DNA of 6,293 nucleotides from an uncultured Collinsella sp. (GTDB taxonomy: Bacteria; Actinomycetota; Coriobacteriia; Coriobacteriales; Coriobacteriaceae). This document shows, in pieces, positions 1-6,198 of the stretch (position 1 is its first letter; each line of letters begins with the position of its first letter). The DNA lies in the NCBI GenBank assembly GCA_958427975.1, contig CAUAEH010000067.1, forward strand, positions 1 through 6,293, read 5' to 3'. The notes beneath the pieces were generated by a model that worked only from the letters and a program-made list of their open reading frames with translations, ran no database searches and had not been told where the DNA came from. Position numbers and translations under genes: made by a program.

Positions 1-1316
1 CAGGCATGCGAGTTGCCCACGCGGCTGAGCGTATCGAGCTGCATGCCCGAATCGACGTACATATCGTCGAAATACACCGCGGCCTGGAGTGGCACCTCGT
101 TGCAGGCTAGGCGCTGCGGGTCGTAGATCTTGTCCCAGCTGGTGTCTTCCATCAGCAGGTCCATGGCGGGCTTAAACGGCATAAGCTCGGGCATCTGCTC
201 AAACATCCACGGGAACATGGCCTCGCCGGTAAACATGAGCGGGCGCGCGAGTGTGTCGAACTCGGCACGATGGGCCTTCTCCTCTGCTGCGGCCCAGCGA
301 ATGGGCATGGTGTCGCCGTCGGCGTAGATAAACTCCTGCAGCGTCCAGTACAGCGGGTTTGTACGCGTGTTGGTGCGCTCGAAGGCGCGCATCAAAAAGC
401 TGTCGGATACCGAGGAGCCGCAGCTCAGCGTACCGTCGCCAGTAACAAACGCGTGATCGATAATCCAATGCATGCGCTCAAAGCTCGGCTTCATGCCAAA
501 GTCGCTGCCCATGAGCTGTAGGCGCTCGACCGTCATCGGCGAGCCGTCGGGCAGCACGGGCTTCTGGGCCTCGAGCGCATCGGCCAGGGCTGCCACTCGG
601 TCGACGTCAGCGGGGTAGCGGTCATAATACTGCTGCGTCTTGGCGGCCATGCGCGGGAAGGTGTGCGCGTAGACCTCGCTTGCGCTCGCCGGCACGTGGG
701 GGATGCCGCCGCAGGTAAAGCTTGCCGCCACGCCTTCGGGGAAGAGCGACAGATAGCTCAACGTCAAAAAGCCGCCGTAGCTCTGCCCGAGTGTGACCCA
801 GGGCTTGCCGCCAAAGCCCACCAGGCGCAGGTACTCAAAATCGCGCACGATGGAGCTGGCGAGGTGGCGCTTGAGGAAATCCGCCTGCGAGCGTGCGGCA
901 TCGGAGCCGGCCGCCGTCGCGCGCTCGCCCAGTGCGGCAATCGTGCGCCCGTCTACACAGCTGCTGCGCCCGGTGCCGCGCTGGTCGGGCAGGACCACGC
1001 GGAAGTGCTTGACGGCCTCCTCGATCCAGCCGTCGCTTGTGGGCGACAGCGGACGCGGGCTCTCGCCGCCGGGGCCGCCCTGCAAAAACAGGAGCAGCGG
1101 CAGATCGTCGTTGATGCGGTCGGGCGCGCAAACCACGCGGTAGAAGAGCTTGATGCTCTCGGGCGCGCCGGCGATTGGTGCCGGCATAGCGCCGCGGCGC
1201 ATGGTGCTGCCGACGGCCAGGAGCATCGGCTCCAGGCCGCGCCAGTCAAGGGGGACGTCGATGCTGTGGTCCTCGACATAAAGGCCGGGGACGTGGTACG
1301 AAGTGATGAGGGCCAT
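1..1316 (-). CDS. Proline iminopeptidase-like alpha/beta hydrolase (peptidase family S33), C-terminus cut by window edge
   Basis: The minus-strand frame is open from an ATG at 1314-1316 to the left edge: 438 complete codons plus two bases, with no stop. Three S33 landmarks appear in order: an oxyanion-hole loop LQGGPGG (residues 78-84), DQRGTGRS (111-118), and the nucleophile elbow GQSYGG (177-182) with Ser179 as predicted nucleophile. A helical cap region follows (about 205-350). The DDMYV stretch (417-421) probably carries the acid residue; the catalytic His is either His437 or lies beyond the edge. Family members cleave N-terminal proline or other residues from short peptides, usually in the cytoplasm; no signal peptide is visible here. 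A GGAAG ribosome binding site (1323-1327) six bases before the ATG supports the start. It is divergent from proA. The fold and family are secure; proline specificity is inferred. It could instead be a broader aminopeptidase or hydrolase. Confidence 0.87.
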   Translation of the reverse strand, partial: MALITSYHVPGLYVEDHSIDVPLDWRGLEPMLLAVGSTMRRGAMPAPIAGAPESIKLFYRVVCAPDRINDDLPLLLFLQGGPGGESPRPLSPTSDGWIEEAVKHFRVVLPDQRGTGRSSCVDGRTIAALGERATAAGSDAARSQADFLKRHLASSIVRDFEYLRLVGFGGKPWVTLGQSYGGFLTLSYLSLFPEGVAASFTCGGIPHVPASASEVYAHTFPRMAAKTQQYYDRYPADVDRVAALADALEAQKPVLPDGSPMTVERLQLMGSDFGMKPSFERMHWIIDHAFVTGDGTLSCGSSVSDSFLMRAFERTNTRTNPLYWTLQEFIYADGDTMPIRWAAAEEKAHRAEFDTLARPLMFTGEAMFPWMFEQMPELMPFKPAMDLLMEDTSWDKIYDPQRLACNEVPLQAAVYFDDMYVDSGMQLDTLSRVGNSHA

Positions 1317-1354
1317 GTGAGTCTTCCGTTCGTTGCGGTGTTTCGGGTTGACCA

Positions 1355-1385
1355 ATTCTACCGCCGCGGGCGAGGCCATGCGCAA
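1355..1385 (-). promoter_or_regulatory. Weak candidate promoter for the S33 peptidase gene
   Basis: Read leftward, a good -10 hexamer TAGAAT (1355-1360) is preceded by TTGCGC (1380-1385) with a long 19-bp spacer. It would give a 5' leader of roughly 30 nt before the ATG at 1316. The -10 is convincing, but the -35 and spacing are poor. No equally good rightward promoter for proA is seen in the same gap. The best fragment there is TACCAT (1392-1397), which has no matching -35. Confidence 0.27.
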
Positions 1386-1428
1386 ATCGGCTACCATGGT
1401 TGCAAACTTCTAGGAGAAAGGGCCGCCC

Positions 1429-2715
1429 ATGTCGGTCGATATAGCCACGTATGTCCACGATCTTGCCGTTGCCGCCAAGGCAGCGTCGGCCTCGCTTGCC
1501 ACGGCGAGCGATGAGCAGCGTCAGGAGGCCGTGCGCGCCATGGCCGCAGCACTGCGCAACGGTGTCGACTCCATCGTTGCCGCTAACGAGCTCGATATGT
1601 CCGCCGCGCGCGATGCGGGTACCTCGGCCGGACTGCTCGATCGCCTGCTGCTGACGCCCGAGCGCGTTGAGGGCATGGCCGCCGGCCTGGAAAAGCTCGC
1701 CGAGCTGCCCGATCCCGTCGGCCGCGTGCTCGACCACCGCGTGCTCGCGAGCGGTGTGGACCTGACCCGCGTGAGCGTGCCGTTGGGCCTGGTCGCCATG
1801 GTCTACGAGGCGCGCCCCAACGTGACGGCCGACGCCGCAGGCATCTGCATCCGTACCGGCAACGCCTGCATTCTACGCGGCGGCTCGCTGGCCTATCACT
1901 CGTGTGCCATGATCGCCGAGCTGCTGGCCGATGCGCTCGAGGCCAAGGGCTTCCCGCGCGAGGCCGTCTCGATGATTGAGTCCACCGATCGCGAAGCCAC
2001 CGGCGAGCTCATGAAGCTCCGCGGTATCGTCGACGTACTCATTCCGCGCGGCGGTGCAGGCCTGATCCAGCGCTGCGTGCGCGAGTCGCTTGTGCCGGTG
2101 ATCGAGACGGGCACGGGCAACTGTCACATCTACGTGCATGAATCCGCCGACTTTGATAAGGCGCTCAACATTATCGTCAATGCCAAGACCCAGCGCGTGG
2201 GCGTGTGCAATGCCGCCGAGTCGCTGCTAGTCGACCGTGCCGTTGCTGATCGCTTCCTGCCCGCAGTCGTTGCCGTGCTGCACGACCACGGCGTACTGAT
2301 TCACGGTGACGAGGCCACGTGCGCCGCATGCGCCGACGCTGGGCTTGCCGAGGGCGACAACTACGTCGCCGCGACTGAGGAGGACTGGGGTCGCGAGTAC
2401 CTGGCTCTCGAGATGAGCGTGAAGGTCGTGGCAAACGAGGACGAGGCCATCGCACACATCAATCGCTACGGCACGATGCACTCCGAGGCCATCGTTGCCG
2501 AGGACACGGATGCTTGCGAGTGCTTCCTCGATGCGGTCGATGCCTCGGCCGTGTACTCCAACGCCAGCACTCGCTTCACTGACGGCGGCGAGTTTGGCCT
2601 GGGCGCCGAGATCGGCATCTCGACCCAAAAACTCCACGCCCGTGGCCCCTTTGCCGCCGAGGCCCTCACCACCTACAAATACAAGCTCCGCGGCACCGGC
2701 CAGGTCCGCCCCTAA
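1429..2715 (+). CDS. proA: Gamma-glutamyl phosphate reductase (glutamate-5-semialdehyde dehydrogenase)
   Basis: The 428-residue protein has the usual ProA length (about 415-430). It reduces gamma-glutamyl phosphate to glutamate-5-semialdehyde with NADPH, the second step of proline synthesis, in the cytoplasm. It shows the aldehyde-dehydrogenase-superfamily ProA pattern. The conserved VPLGLVAMVYEARPNVT block is at 117-133. The active-site segment QRVGVCNAAESLLVD has predicted catalytic Cys260. The ProA signature at 334-355 (V-x5-A-I-x-H-I-x2-Y-G-T-x-H-S-E-x-I) matches the known pattern at every fixed position. The ATG at 1429 is preceded by AGGAG (1412-1416) and GAAAGG (1416-1421). The family usually has RGGxE near residue 150; here it reads RGGSLAYHS, a small deviation. 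No proB (glutamate 5-kinase) is next to it. Transcription probably ends at the hairpin at 2730-2770. Confidence 0.97.
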   Translation: MSVDIATYVHDLAVAAKAASASLATASDEQRQEAVRAMAAALRNGVDSIVAANELDMSAARDAGTSAGLLDRLLLTPERVEGMAAGLEKLAELPDPVGRVLDHRVLASGVDLTRVSVPLGLVAMVYEARPNVTADAAGICIRTGNACILRGGSLAYHSCAMIAELLADALEAKGFPREAVSMIESTDREATGELMKLRGIVDVLIPRGGAGLIQRCVRESLVPVIETGTGNCHIYVHESADFDKALNIIVNAKTQRVGVCNAAESLLVDRAVADRFLPAVVAVLHDHGVLIHGDEATCAACADAGLAEGDNYVAATEEDWGREYLALEMSVKVVANEDEAIAHINRYGTMHSEAIVAEDTDACECFLDAVDASAVYSNASTRFTDGGEFGLGAEIGISTQKLHARGPFAAEALTTYKYKLRGTGQVRP

Positions 2716-2729
2716 CGCCCGTGCAAACA

Positions 2730-2770
2730 AAAACCACCACAAAGGTGCCTGTCCCCTTTGTGGTGGTTTT
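2730..2770. terminator. Bidirectional hairpin terminator, copy 1 of a 41-bp repeat
   Basis: A perfect 16-bp stem is formed by AAAACCACCACAAAGG (2730-2745) and CCTTTGTGGTGGTTTT (2755-2770), around the 9-nt loop TGCCTGTCC. The A-run on one side and T-run on the other let it work as an intrinsic terminator in both directions. It lies exactly where that is needed, between the convergent proA (stop at 2715) and the HD-domain gene (stop at 2786). The 41 bp are identical to 3440-3480. Confidence 0.85.
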
Positions 2771-2785
2771 AGGTGGCGTTGACGG

Positions 2786-3385
2786 TTAGGCCTGGAAGGT
2801 ATCTCGGTCGGGGGCGAAGGACTGCATGGCCGCGATGGTGCGGTCAAAGAGCTCGGGGAGCTCCCAGCCCAACATCTCGGCGCCCTGCGAAATCACGTCG
2901 CGCGAGCAGCCGGCGGCAAAGCGTTTGTCCTTGAACTTCTTCTTGAGCGACTTGGTCGTAAAGTCCATAACGCTCTTGCTCGGGCGCATGATGACGGCAG
3001 CGCCGATCAGGCCGGTGAGCTCATCGCAGGCAAACAGGATCTTTTCCATCTGCAGCTCGGGCTTGGGTAGTGAGGTGTTGAAGTCCGACGTGTGCGTCTG
3101 GATGGCGCGAATGAGCTCGGGAGACGCACCTTCGCCCTCAAGAATCTCGGCAGCATAGATGGTGTGGTTAATGGGGTCGTCCTCATGCTCCTCCCAATCC
3201 AGGTCGTGCAGCAGACCGACGATGCCCCAAAACTCCTCGTTCTCGGGGTCGAACTCGCGCGCAAAGTAGCGCATAGTGCCCTCGACCGTCTCGCCATGGG
3301 TGATATGGAACGGGTCCTTGTTGTGCTCATTGAGCAGTTCGAACGCGCGGTCGCGGGTGATTCCGGCGGTAAGCGGCTCTGCCAT
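2786..3385 (-). CDS. HD-domain metal-dependent phosphohydrolase, substrate unknown
   Basis: The 199-residue cytoplasmic protein has the metal-binding residues of the HD superfamily: His30 (in HITHGE), the His60-Asp61 doublet (GLLHDLDWE), and Asp121 (ACDELTG). His74 and His98 are further possible ligands. HD proteins of this size are commonly phosphatases, phosphodiesterases or nucleotidases acting on nucleotides or other phosphate esters; the sequence does not tell which. The order H...HD...D is intact, so activity is likely. No partner domain, membrane segment or signal peptide is seen. The ATG (3383-3385) has an AGGAG site (3392-3396) six bases upstream, which fixes the start. The gene stands alone, bracketed by the two identical 41-bp hairpins, and is probably transcribed by itself. 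Confidence 0.88.
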   Translation of the reverse strand: MAEPLTAGITRDRAFELLNEHNKDPFHITHGETVEGTMRYFAREFDPENEEFWGIVGLLHDLDWEEHEDDPINHTIYAAEILEGEGASPELIRAIQTHTSDFNTSLPKPELQMEKILFACDELTGLIGAAVIMRPSKSVMDFTTKSLKKKFKDKRFAAGCSRDVISQGAEMLGWELPELFDRTIAAMQSFAPDRDTFQA

Positions 3386-3423
3386 AAGAGACTCCTTGTG
3401 CTCGTGGGTATCGATGAGAATGA

Positions 3424-3452
3424 ATACTACTAGAACAAGAAAACCACCACAA
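3424..3452 (-). promoter_or_regulatory. Weak candidate promoter for the HD-domain gene, overlapping the hairpin repeat
   Basis: Leftward, TAGTAT (3424-3429) lies 17 bp after TTGTGG (3447-3452), and the latter is inside the hairpin arm. Both hexamers are partial matches. The position is sensible, because the upstream CarD-family gene should terminate at this hairpin and the HD gene then needs its own start. The predicted RNA would begin about 30 nt before the ATG. Confidence 0.22.
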
Positions 3453-3480
3453 AGGTGCCTGTCCCCTTTGTGGTGGTTTT
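3440..3480. terminator. Hairpin terminator, copy 2 of the 41-bp repeat
   Basis: This is a base-for-base copy of 2730-2770, with the same 16-bp stem (3440-3455 with 3465-3480) and the same loop. It lies 13 bp past the stop of the CarD-family gene. Read leftward it ends in TTTT followed by CTTGTT, a reasonable intrinsic terminator for that gene. The identical loop and arms show that it belongs to a repeat family and is not a chance terminator. Confidence 0.83.
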
Positions 3481-3493
3481 TGGCGCGGATGGG

Positions 3494-3979
3494 TTAGTTG
3501 AGGGCGGCTTGGGCTAGGCGAGCTTCGGCGTCCTCCTCGGTGACGCCCAAGGCCACGGCGAACTCCTCGATGGAGCGGCGCTTGGCCTCCTTGAGTACGC
3601 GCATGTAGTAGGAGCTGGGTTTTTTATCAGCTTCCTCGGCCTGGCGAATGCGGTGCATCATGGTCTTTGCCACGCGGACCGTCTCGGGTGCGCCCAGCTT
3701 GAGCTGCTGCTTAAAGTGCGTCTCCTCAAGCGAGCTGTTGCGCTCGGTAAAGGTGTCGCACTCCAGCTCGTCATAGTGGCTCAGCAGGTGCTCGGCATCT
3801 TGCTGCGAGATGGCGGCGTGCAAACGGTCGGCCTGCGCCACGGGGTACATGAGGATCGTCTGCGCATGTCCCTGCTTGGTCTCGAGCAGCAGCATGGGCT
3901 GCGGTGTGTCGTCCCTAAAACCGACGACGGTGCAGACTCCCTGGCCCGGATGAATGACGTGTTGACCGATTGAGAACAT
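3494..3979 (-). CDS. CarD-family transcriptional regulator (RNA polymerase-binding)
   Basis: The 161-residue protein is the usual length of CarD/CdnL. The N-terminus (about 1-58: FSIGQHVIHPGQGVCTVVGF and onward to the VAQADRL segment) is the Tudor-like domain that in this family binds the RNA polymerase beta subunit, also found in Mfd. The rest (about 60-161) is predicted helical, with a basic stretch (RVLKEAKRR, 127-135), like the DNA-contacting C-terminal domain of CarD. Family members stabilise open promoter complexes and are often global regulators. The protein contains no tryptophan, so the Trp that in mycobacterial CarD wedges into the DNA minor groove is missing. It may be a divergent paralogue with a different effect. 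The start has GGAGG at 3984-3988, only four bases upstream. It is divergent from argS; transcription probably ends at 3440-3480. Confidence 0.85.
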   Translation of the reverse strand: MFSIGQHVIHPGQGVCTVVGFRDDTPQPMLLLETKQGHAQTILMYPVAQADRLHAAISQQDAEHLLSHYDELECDTFTERNSSLEETHFKQQLKLGAPETVRVAKTMMHRIRQAEEADKKPSSYYMRVLKEAKRRSIEEFAVALGVTEEDAEARLAQAALN

Positions 3980-3993
3980 GCTACCTCCAACTT

Positions 3994-4009
3994 ATACGAA
4001 TTTACGTAT
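3994..4009. repeat. Inverted repeat ATACG-N6-CGTAT in the CarD-family leader
   Basis: Perfect 5-bp arms ATACG (3994-3998) and CGTAT (4005-4009) flank AATTTA. The site lies 15 bp upstream of the CarD-family ATG, just ahead of its ribosome binding site, a position suited to an operator or a small RNA structure. The arms are short, so chance is possible. Confidence 0.4.
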
Positions 4010-4115
4010 GTCTAGAATAACACGCTGACGTGCGCAAACCGTTACTTTATGCAGGAAAAGCACACAACTCTGATAGGTAAGAGTATTCGATAACAGACGC
4101 AGCTCATTCACACCT

Positions 4116-4149
4116 TTATGCATTTTCAACGCCTGCATAATCTGCAGGC
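4116..4149. promoter_or_regulatory. Two overlapping, mutually exclusive inverted repeats upstream of argS
   Basis: TTATGCA (4116-4122) is the exact complement of TGCATAA (4134-4140). GCCTGCA (4131-4137) is the exact complement of TGCAGGC (4143-4149), with loop TAATC. The two 7-bp stems share 4134-4137, so only one could form in an RNA. As DNA they could be regulator half-sites. No terminator T-run follows directly, but a weak hairpin with TTTTT follows at 4167-4194. Confidence 0.4.
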
Positions 4150-4166
4150 AGACCGGCATCTTTGAG

Positions 4167-4194
4167 TGACTCCATACAAGCTGTAGTCATTTTT
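4167..4194 (+). terminator. Weak terminator-like hairpin with T-run
   Basis: TGACT (4167-4171) pairs with AGTCA (4185-4189), and inside it ACA pairs with TGT across a 4-nt bulge (CCAT). TTTTT (4190-4194 with the preceding context) follows at once. The stem is weak and AT-rich. It matters only if transcription towards argS starts further upstream, in which case it could be an attenuator. Confidence 0.22.
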
Positions 4195-4245
4195 GTGCAT
4201 ATGCAATATCTATTAGCTTTACCCTGCGATAGTGCCCGTCGCTTG

Positions 4246-4254
4246 TGATAGAGT
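4246..4254 (+). promoter_or_regulatory. Candidate extended -10 element for argS
   Basis: TGATAGAGT is a TGn motif followed by TAGAGT, which keeps the three most conserved -10 bases (T1, A2, T6). It would start RNA near 4261 and give a leader of about 60 nt before argS. No -35 at the right spacing is recognisable, so confidence is low. Confidence 0.3.
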
Positions 4255-4310
4255 GCTACAAACTCTGGCTTTTGCCCTACGAGTGACCAAGAGCTCGGGG
4301 GCTTTAACAC

Positions 4311-4317
4311 AAGGAGG
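4311..4317 (+). promoter_or_regulatory. argS: Ribosome binding site that sets the argS start
   Basis: AAGGAGG lies four bases before the ATG at 4322. An in-frame upstream GTG at 4232 would add 30 residues (MPVACDRVLQ...) that do not resemble ArgRS and have no such site. The start at 4322 is therefore preferred. Confidence 0.9.
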
Positions 4318-4321
4318 ATCT

Positions 4322-6175
4322 ATGCCCGAGAAGATTGAAGAGCTGGTACGCGCTGCGCTTGCTGCGGCCCAGGAGGCCGGCGACCTTTCCGCATTTGAAC
4401 TTGACGATTGCGCTATCGAGCGACCGGCTGACACTTCTCATGGCGAGTGGACCTCTACCATGGCCCTGAAGTCCGCCAAGCTGGCCCACTGCGCCCCGCG
4501 CAAGATCGCCGAGGCCATCGTTGCCCATATGCCCGAGGACCCCGCGATCGAGAAGGTCGAGATCGCAGGCCCCGGCTTCATCAACTTCTACCTCTCCGTT
4601 GCCGTCAAGAATGCCATCTTTGGCGAGGCTCGCGAGAAGGGTATGGACTTCGCTAAGTCCAACGTCGGTGGTGGCCTGAAGACCCAGGTCGAGTTCGTTT
4701 CCGCCAACCCCGTCGGCCCCATGCACATCGGCCACGGCCGCTGGGCCGCGCTGGGCGACTCGCTCTGCCGCGTTATGGATCACGCCGGTTACGACATCCA
4801 GCGTGAGTTCTACATCAACGACCACGGCTCTCAGATGAACACCTTCGGCAACTCCATCAGCACGCGCTATATGCAGCTTGCCGACATCATCGCCAAGCAG
4901 GGCGTGGATATCGACGAGGCTCACAAGCTGCTGATCGCCGACCGCGACGCCTTTGTTGCCGACGAGAACGACGAGCATCCCGAGACCCATCCGTATCAGG
5001 ACAACTTTGCCGAGACCCTGGGCAAGGACTCCTACGGCGGCGACTACATCATCGACGAGGCCGCCGAGTTCTGGCGCACCGACGGCGATAAGTGGGTCAA
5101 CGCCGATCCGCAGGAGCGCATGGAGAGCTTCCGCGAGCGCGGCTATGTAAAGATGGTCGACAACATGCGCGACCTTTGCCATGCCGTTAACTGCGACTTC
5201 GATCGTTGGTTCTCCGAGCGCTCGCTGTATGTGAAGGACACCGAGGGCGAGACCGCCGGCACCTCCGCCGTCGACCGCGCTTTTGAGAAGCTCGACAAGA
5301 TGGGCTATCTCTACACCAAGGACGGCGCCCTGTGGTTCCGCTCCACCGACCTGGGCGATGACAAGGACCGCGTTCTGATCAAGTCCGACGGCGAGTACAC
5401 CTACTTCGCCTCCGACGTTGCCTATCACTGGGATAAGTTCCAGCGCGTCGACCACGTCATCGACATCTGGGGCGCCGACCACCACGGCTACATCGAGCGC
5501 GTCCGCTGCGTCTGCGATGCCTTGGGTTACCCCGGCAAGTTTGAGGTTCTGCTGGGCCAGCTCGTCAACCTGCTGCGCAACGGCAAGCCCGTCCGTATGT
5601 CCAAGCGTAAGGGCACCATGGTGACCCTGCAGGAGCTCGTCGACGAGGTCGGCTCCGACGCTGCCCGTTACACCCTCATCTCCAAGAGCTCCAACCAGAT
5701 GGTCGACTTCGATATTGAGGCCGTCAAGAAGCGCGACAACTCCAACCCGGTGTACTACGTGCAGTACGCTCACGCCCGCGTGTGCTCCATCCTGCGCCGT
5801 GCCGCTGACGTTACGCCCGAGCAGGCTGACGAGATGGGCATGAAGGCCGTCGCCGCCAAGGCCATCGGTGAGAACGTCGATTACTCGCTGCTGACCGACC
5901 CGACCGAGCTCGCCCTTTCGCGCAAGCTCAACGAGCTCACCGACCTCATCGCCAGCTGCGCTCGCGACCGCGCCCCGTTCCGTCTGACGCACTTTGCTGA
6001 GGAACTCGCCGGCGACTTCCACAGCTTCTACGCTGCCTGTCAGGTGCTGCCGAGCGAGGGCCGTCCCGTCGACCCCGAGCTTTCGCGTGCCCGTCTGGCC
6101 GCTTGCGATGCCGTCCGTGTGACGCTCGCCCTGGTGCTCACCCTCGTTGGCGTTTCCGCGCCCGAGCAGATGTAA
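4322..6175 (+). CDS. argS: Arginine--tRNA ligase (class I aminoacyl-tRNA synthetase)
   Basis: The 617-residue cytoplasmic enzyme charges tRNA(Arg) with arginine using ATP. Its N-terminal ArgRS-specific tRNA-binding domain (about 1-105, with AGPGFINFYLS at 82-92) is followed by the class I catalytic core. The core shows SANPVGPMHIGHGR with HIGH at 135-138, EFYINDHGSQM at 162-172, DIWGADHHGYIERV at 381-394, and a KMSKS-type loop RMSKRKG at 425-431. The C-terminal DALR anticodon-binding domain begins near 475 (NPVYYVQYAHARV) and ends in the typical LVGVSAPEQM. The protein is longer than the usual 550-590 residues. The excess is mostly a charged segment at about 197-235, between RYMQLADII and DSYGGDYI. 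Codon use is strongly biased (AAG, GAC, CTG, CGC), as expected for high expression. The TAA stop is at 6173-6175. Identity is secure. Confidence 0.98.
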   Translation: MPEKIEELVRAALAAAQEAGDLSAFELDDCAIERPADTSHGEWTSTMALKSAKLAHCAPRKIAEAIVAHMPEDPAIEKVEIAGPGFINFYLSVAVKNAIFGEAREKGMDFAKSNVGGGLKTQVEFVSANPVGPMHIGHGRWAALGDSLCRVMDHAGYDIQREFYINDHGSQMNTFGNSISTRYMQLADIIAKQGVDIDEAHKLLIADRDAFVADENDEHPETHPYQDNFAETLGKDSYGGDYIIDEAAEFWRTDGDKWVNADPQERMESFRERGYVKMVDNMRDLCHAVNCDFDRWFSERSLYVKDTEGETAGTSAVDRAFEKLDKMGYLYTKDGALWFRSTDLGDDKDRVLIKSDGEYTYFASDVAYHWDKFQRVDHVIDIWGADHHGYIERVRCVCDALGYPGKFEVLLGQLVNLLRNGKPVRMSKRKGTMVTLQELVDEVGSDAARYTLISKSSNQMVDFDIEAVKKRDNSNPVYYVQYAHARVCSILRRAADVTPEQADEMGMKAVAAKAIGENVDYSLLTDPTELALSRKLNELTDLIASCARDRAPFRLTHFAEELAGDFHSFYAACQVLPSEGRPVDPELSRARLAACDAVRVTLALVLTLVGVSAPEQM

Positions 6176-6198
6176 TCTGCGGGTCATTTAACCGTGTA

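Larger units (their letters stand above)
3980..4321. other. 342-bp divergent intergenic region, gene-free and AT-richer than its surroundings
   Basis: No convincing gene lies between the CarD-family start and argS. A 64-codon minus-strand open frame (4116-4310) has no family resemblance and no good ribosome binding site. No T-box signature is seen, although T-boxes often precede aminoacyl-tRNA synthetase genes in Firmicutes. The region does hold several inverted repeats (3994-4009, 4116-4140, 4131-4149, 4167-4189, 4196-4205). It also has two direct copies of CTTTATGCA (4045-4053 and 4114-4122). It must contain promoters for both flanking genes. Confidence 0.7.

Noticed and set aside
663..1514. 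A 283-codon plus-strand frame overlapping the S33 peptidase gene and the proA start
   Set aside because: It is antisense to clear S33 motifs and overlaps the first 86 bases of proA in another frame. The product is Ala/Arg/His-rich without recognisable motifs.
2227..2847. A 206-codon minus-strand frame covering the end of proA and the terminator repeat
   Set aside because: It is antisense to conserved ProA sequence and would run through the hairpin; it has no family features.
2730..3480. A CRISPR array or composite transposon from the repeated 41-mers
   Set aside because: There are only two copies, 710 bp apart with a gene between them, and no transposase, target duplications or cas genes in view.
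4116..4310. A possible 64-residue minus-strand small protein in the argS upstream region
   Set aside because: No good ribosome binding site, no domain or membrane segment, and it covers the inverted repeats and likely argS promoter. A real gene here would need conservation evidence.
3980..4321. T-box riboswitch upstream of argS
   Set aside because: No T-box sequence of the GGUGG type and no strong terminator/antiterminator pair are present; the hairpins seen are short.
4304..6187. A 627-codon open frame antisense to argS
   Set aside because: It is the opposite-strand shadow of a highly biased GC-rich gene. Its translation is a low-complexity run of Val, Gly, Leu, Ala and Asp with no domain, while the plus strand is an unmistakable ArgRS.
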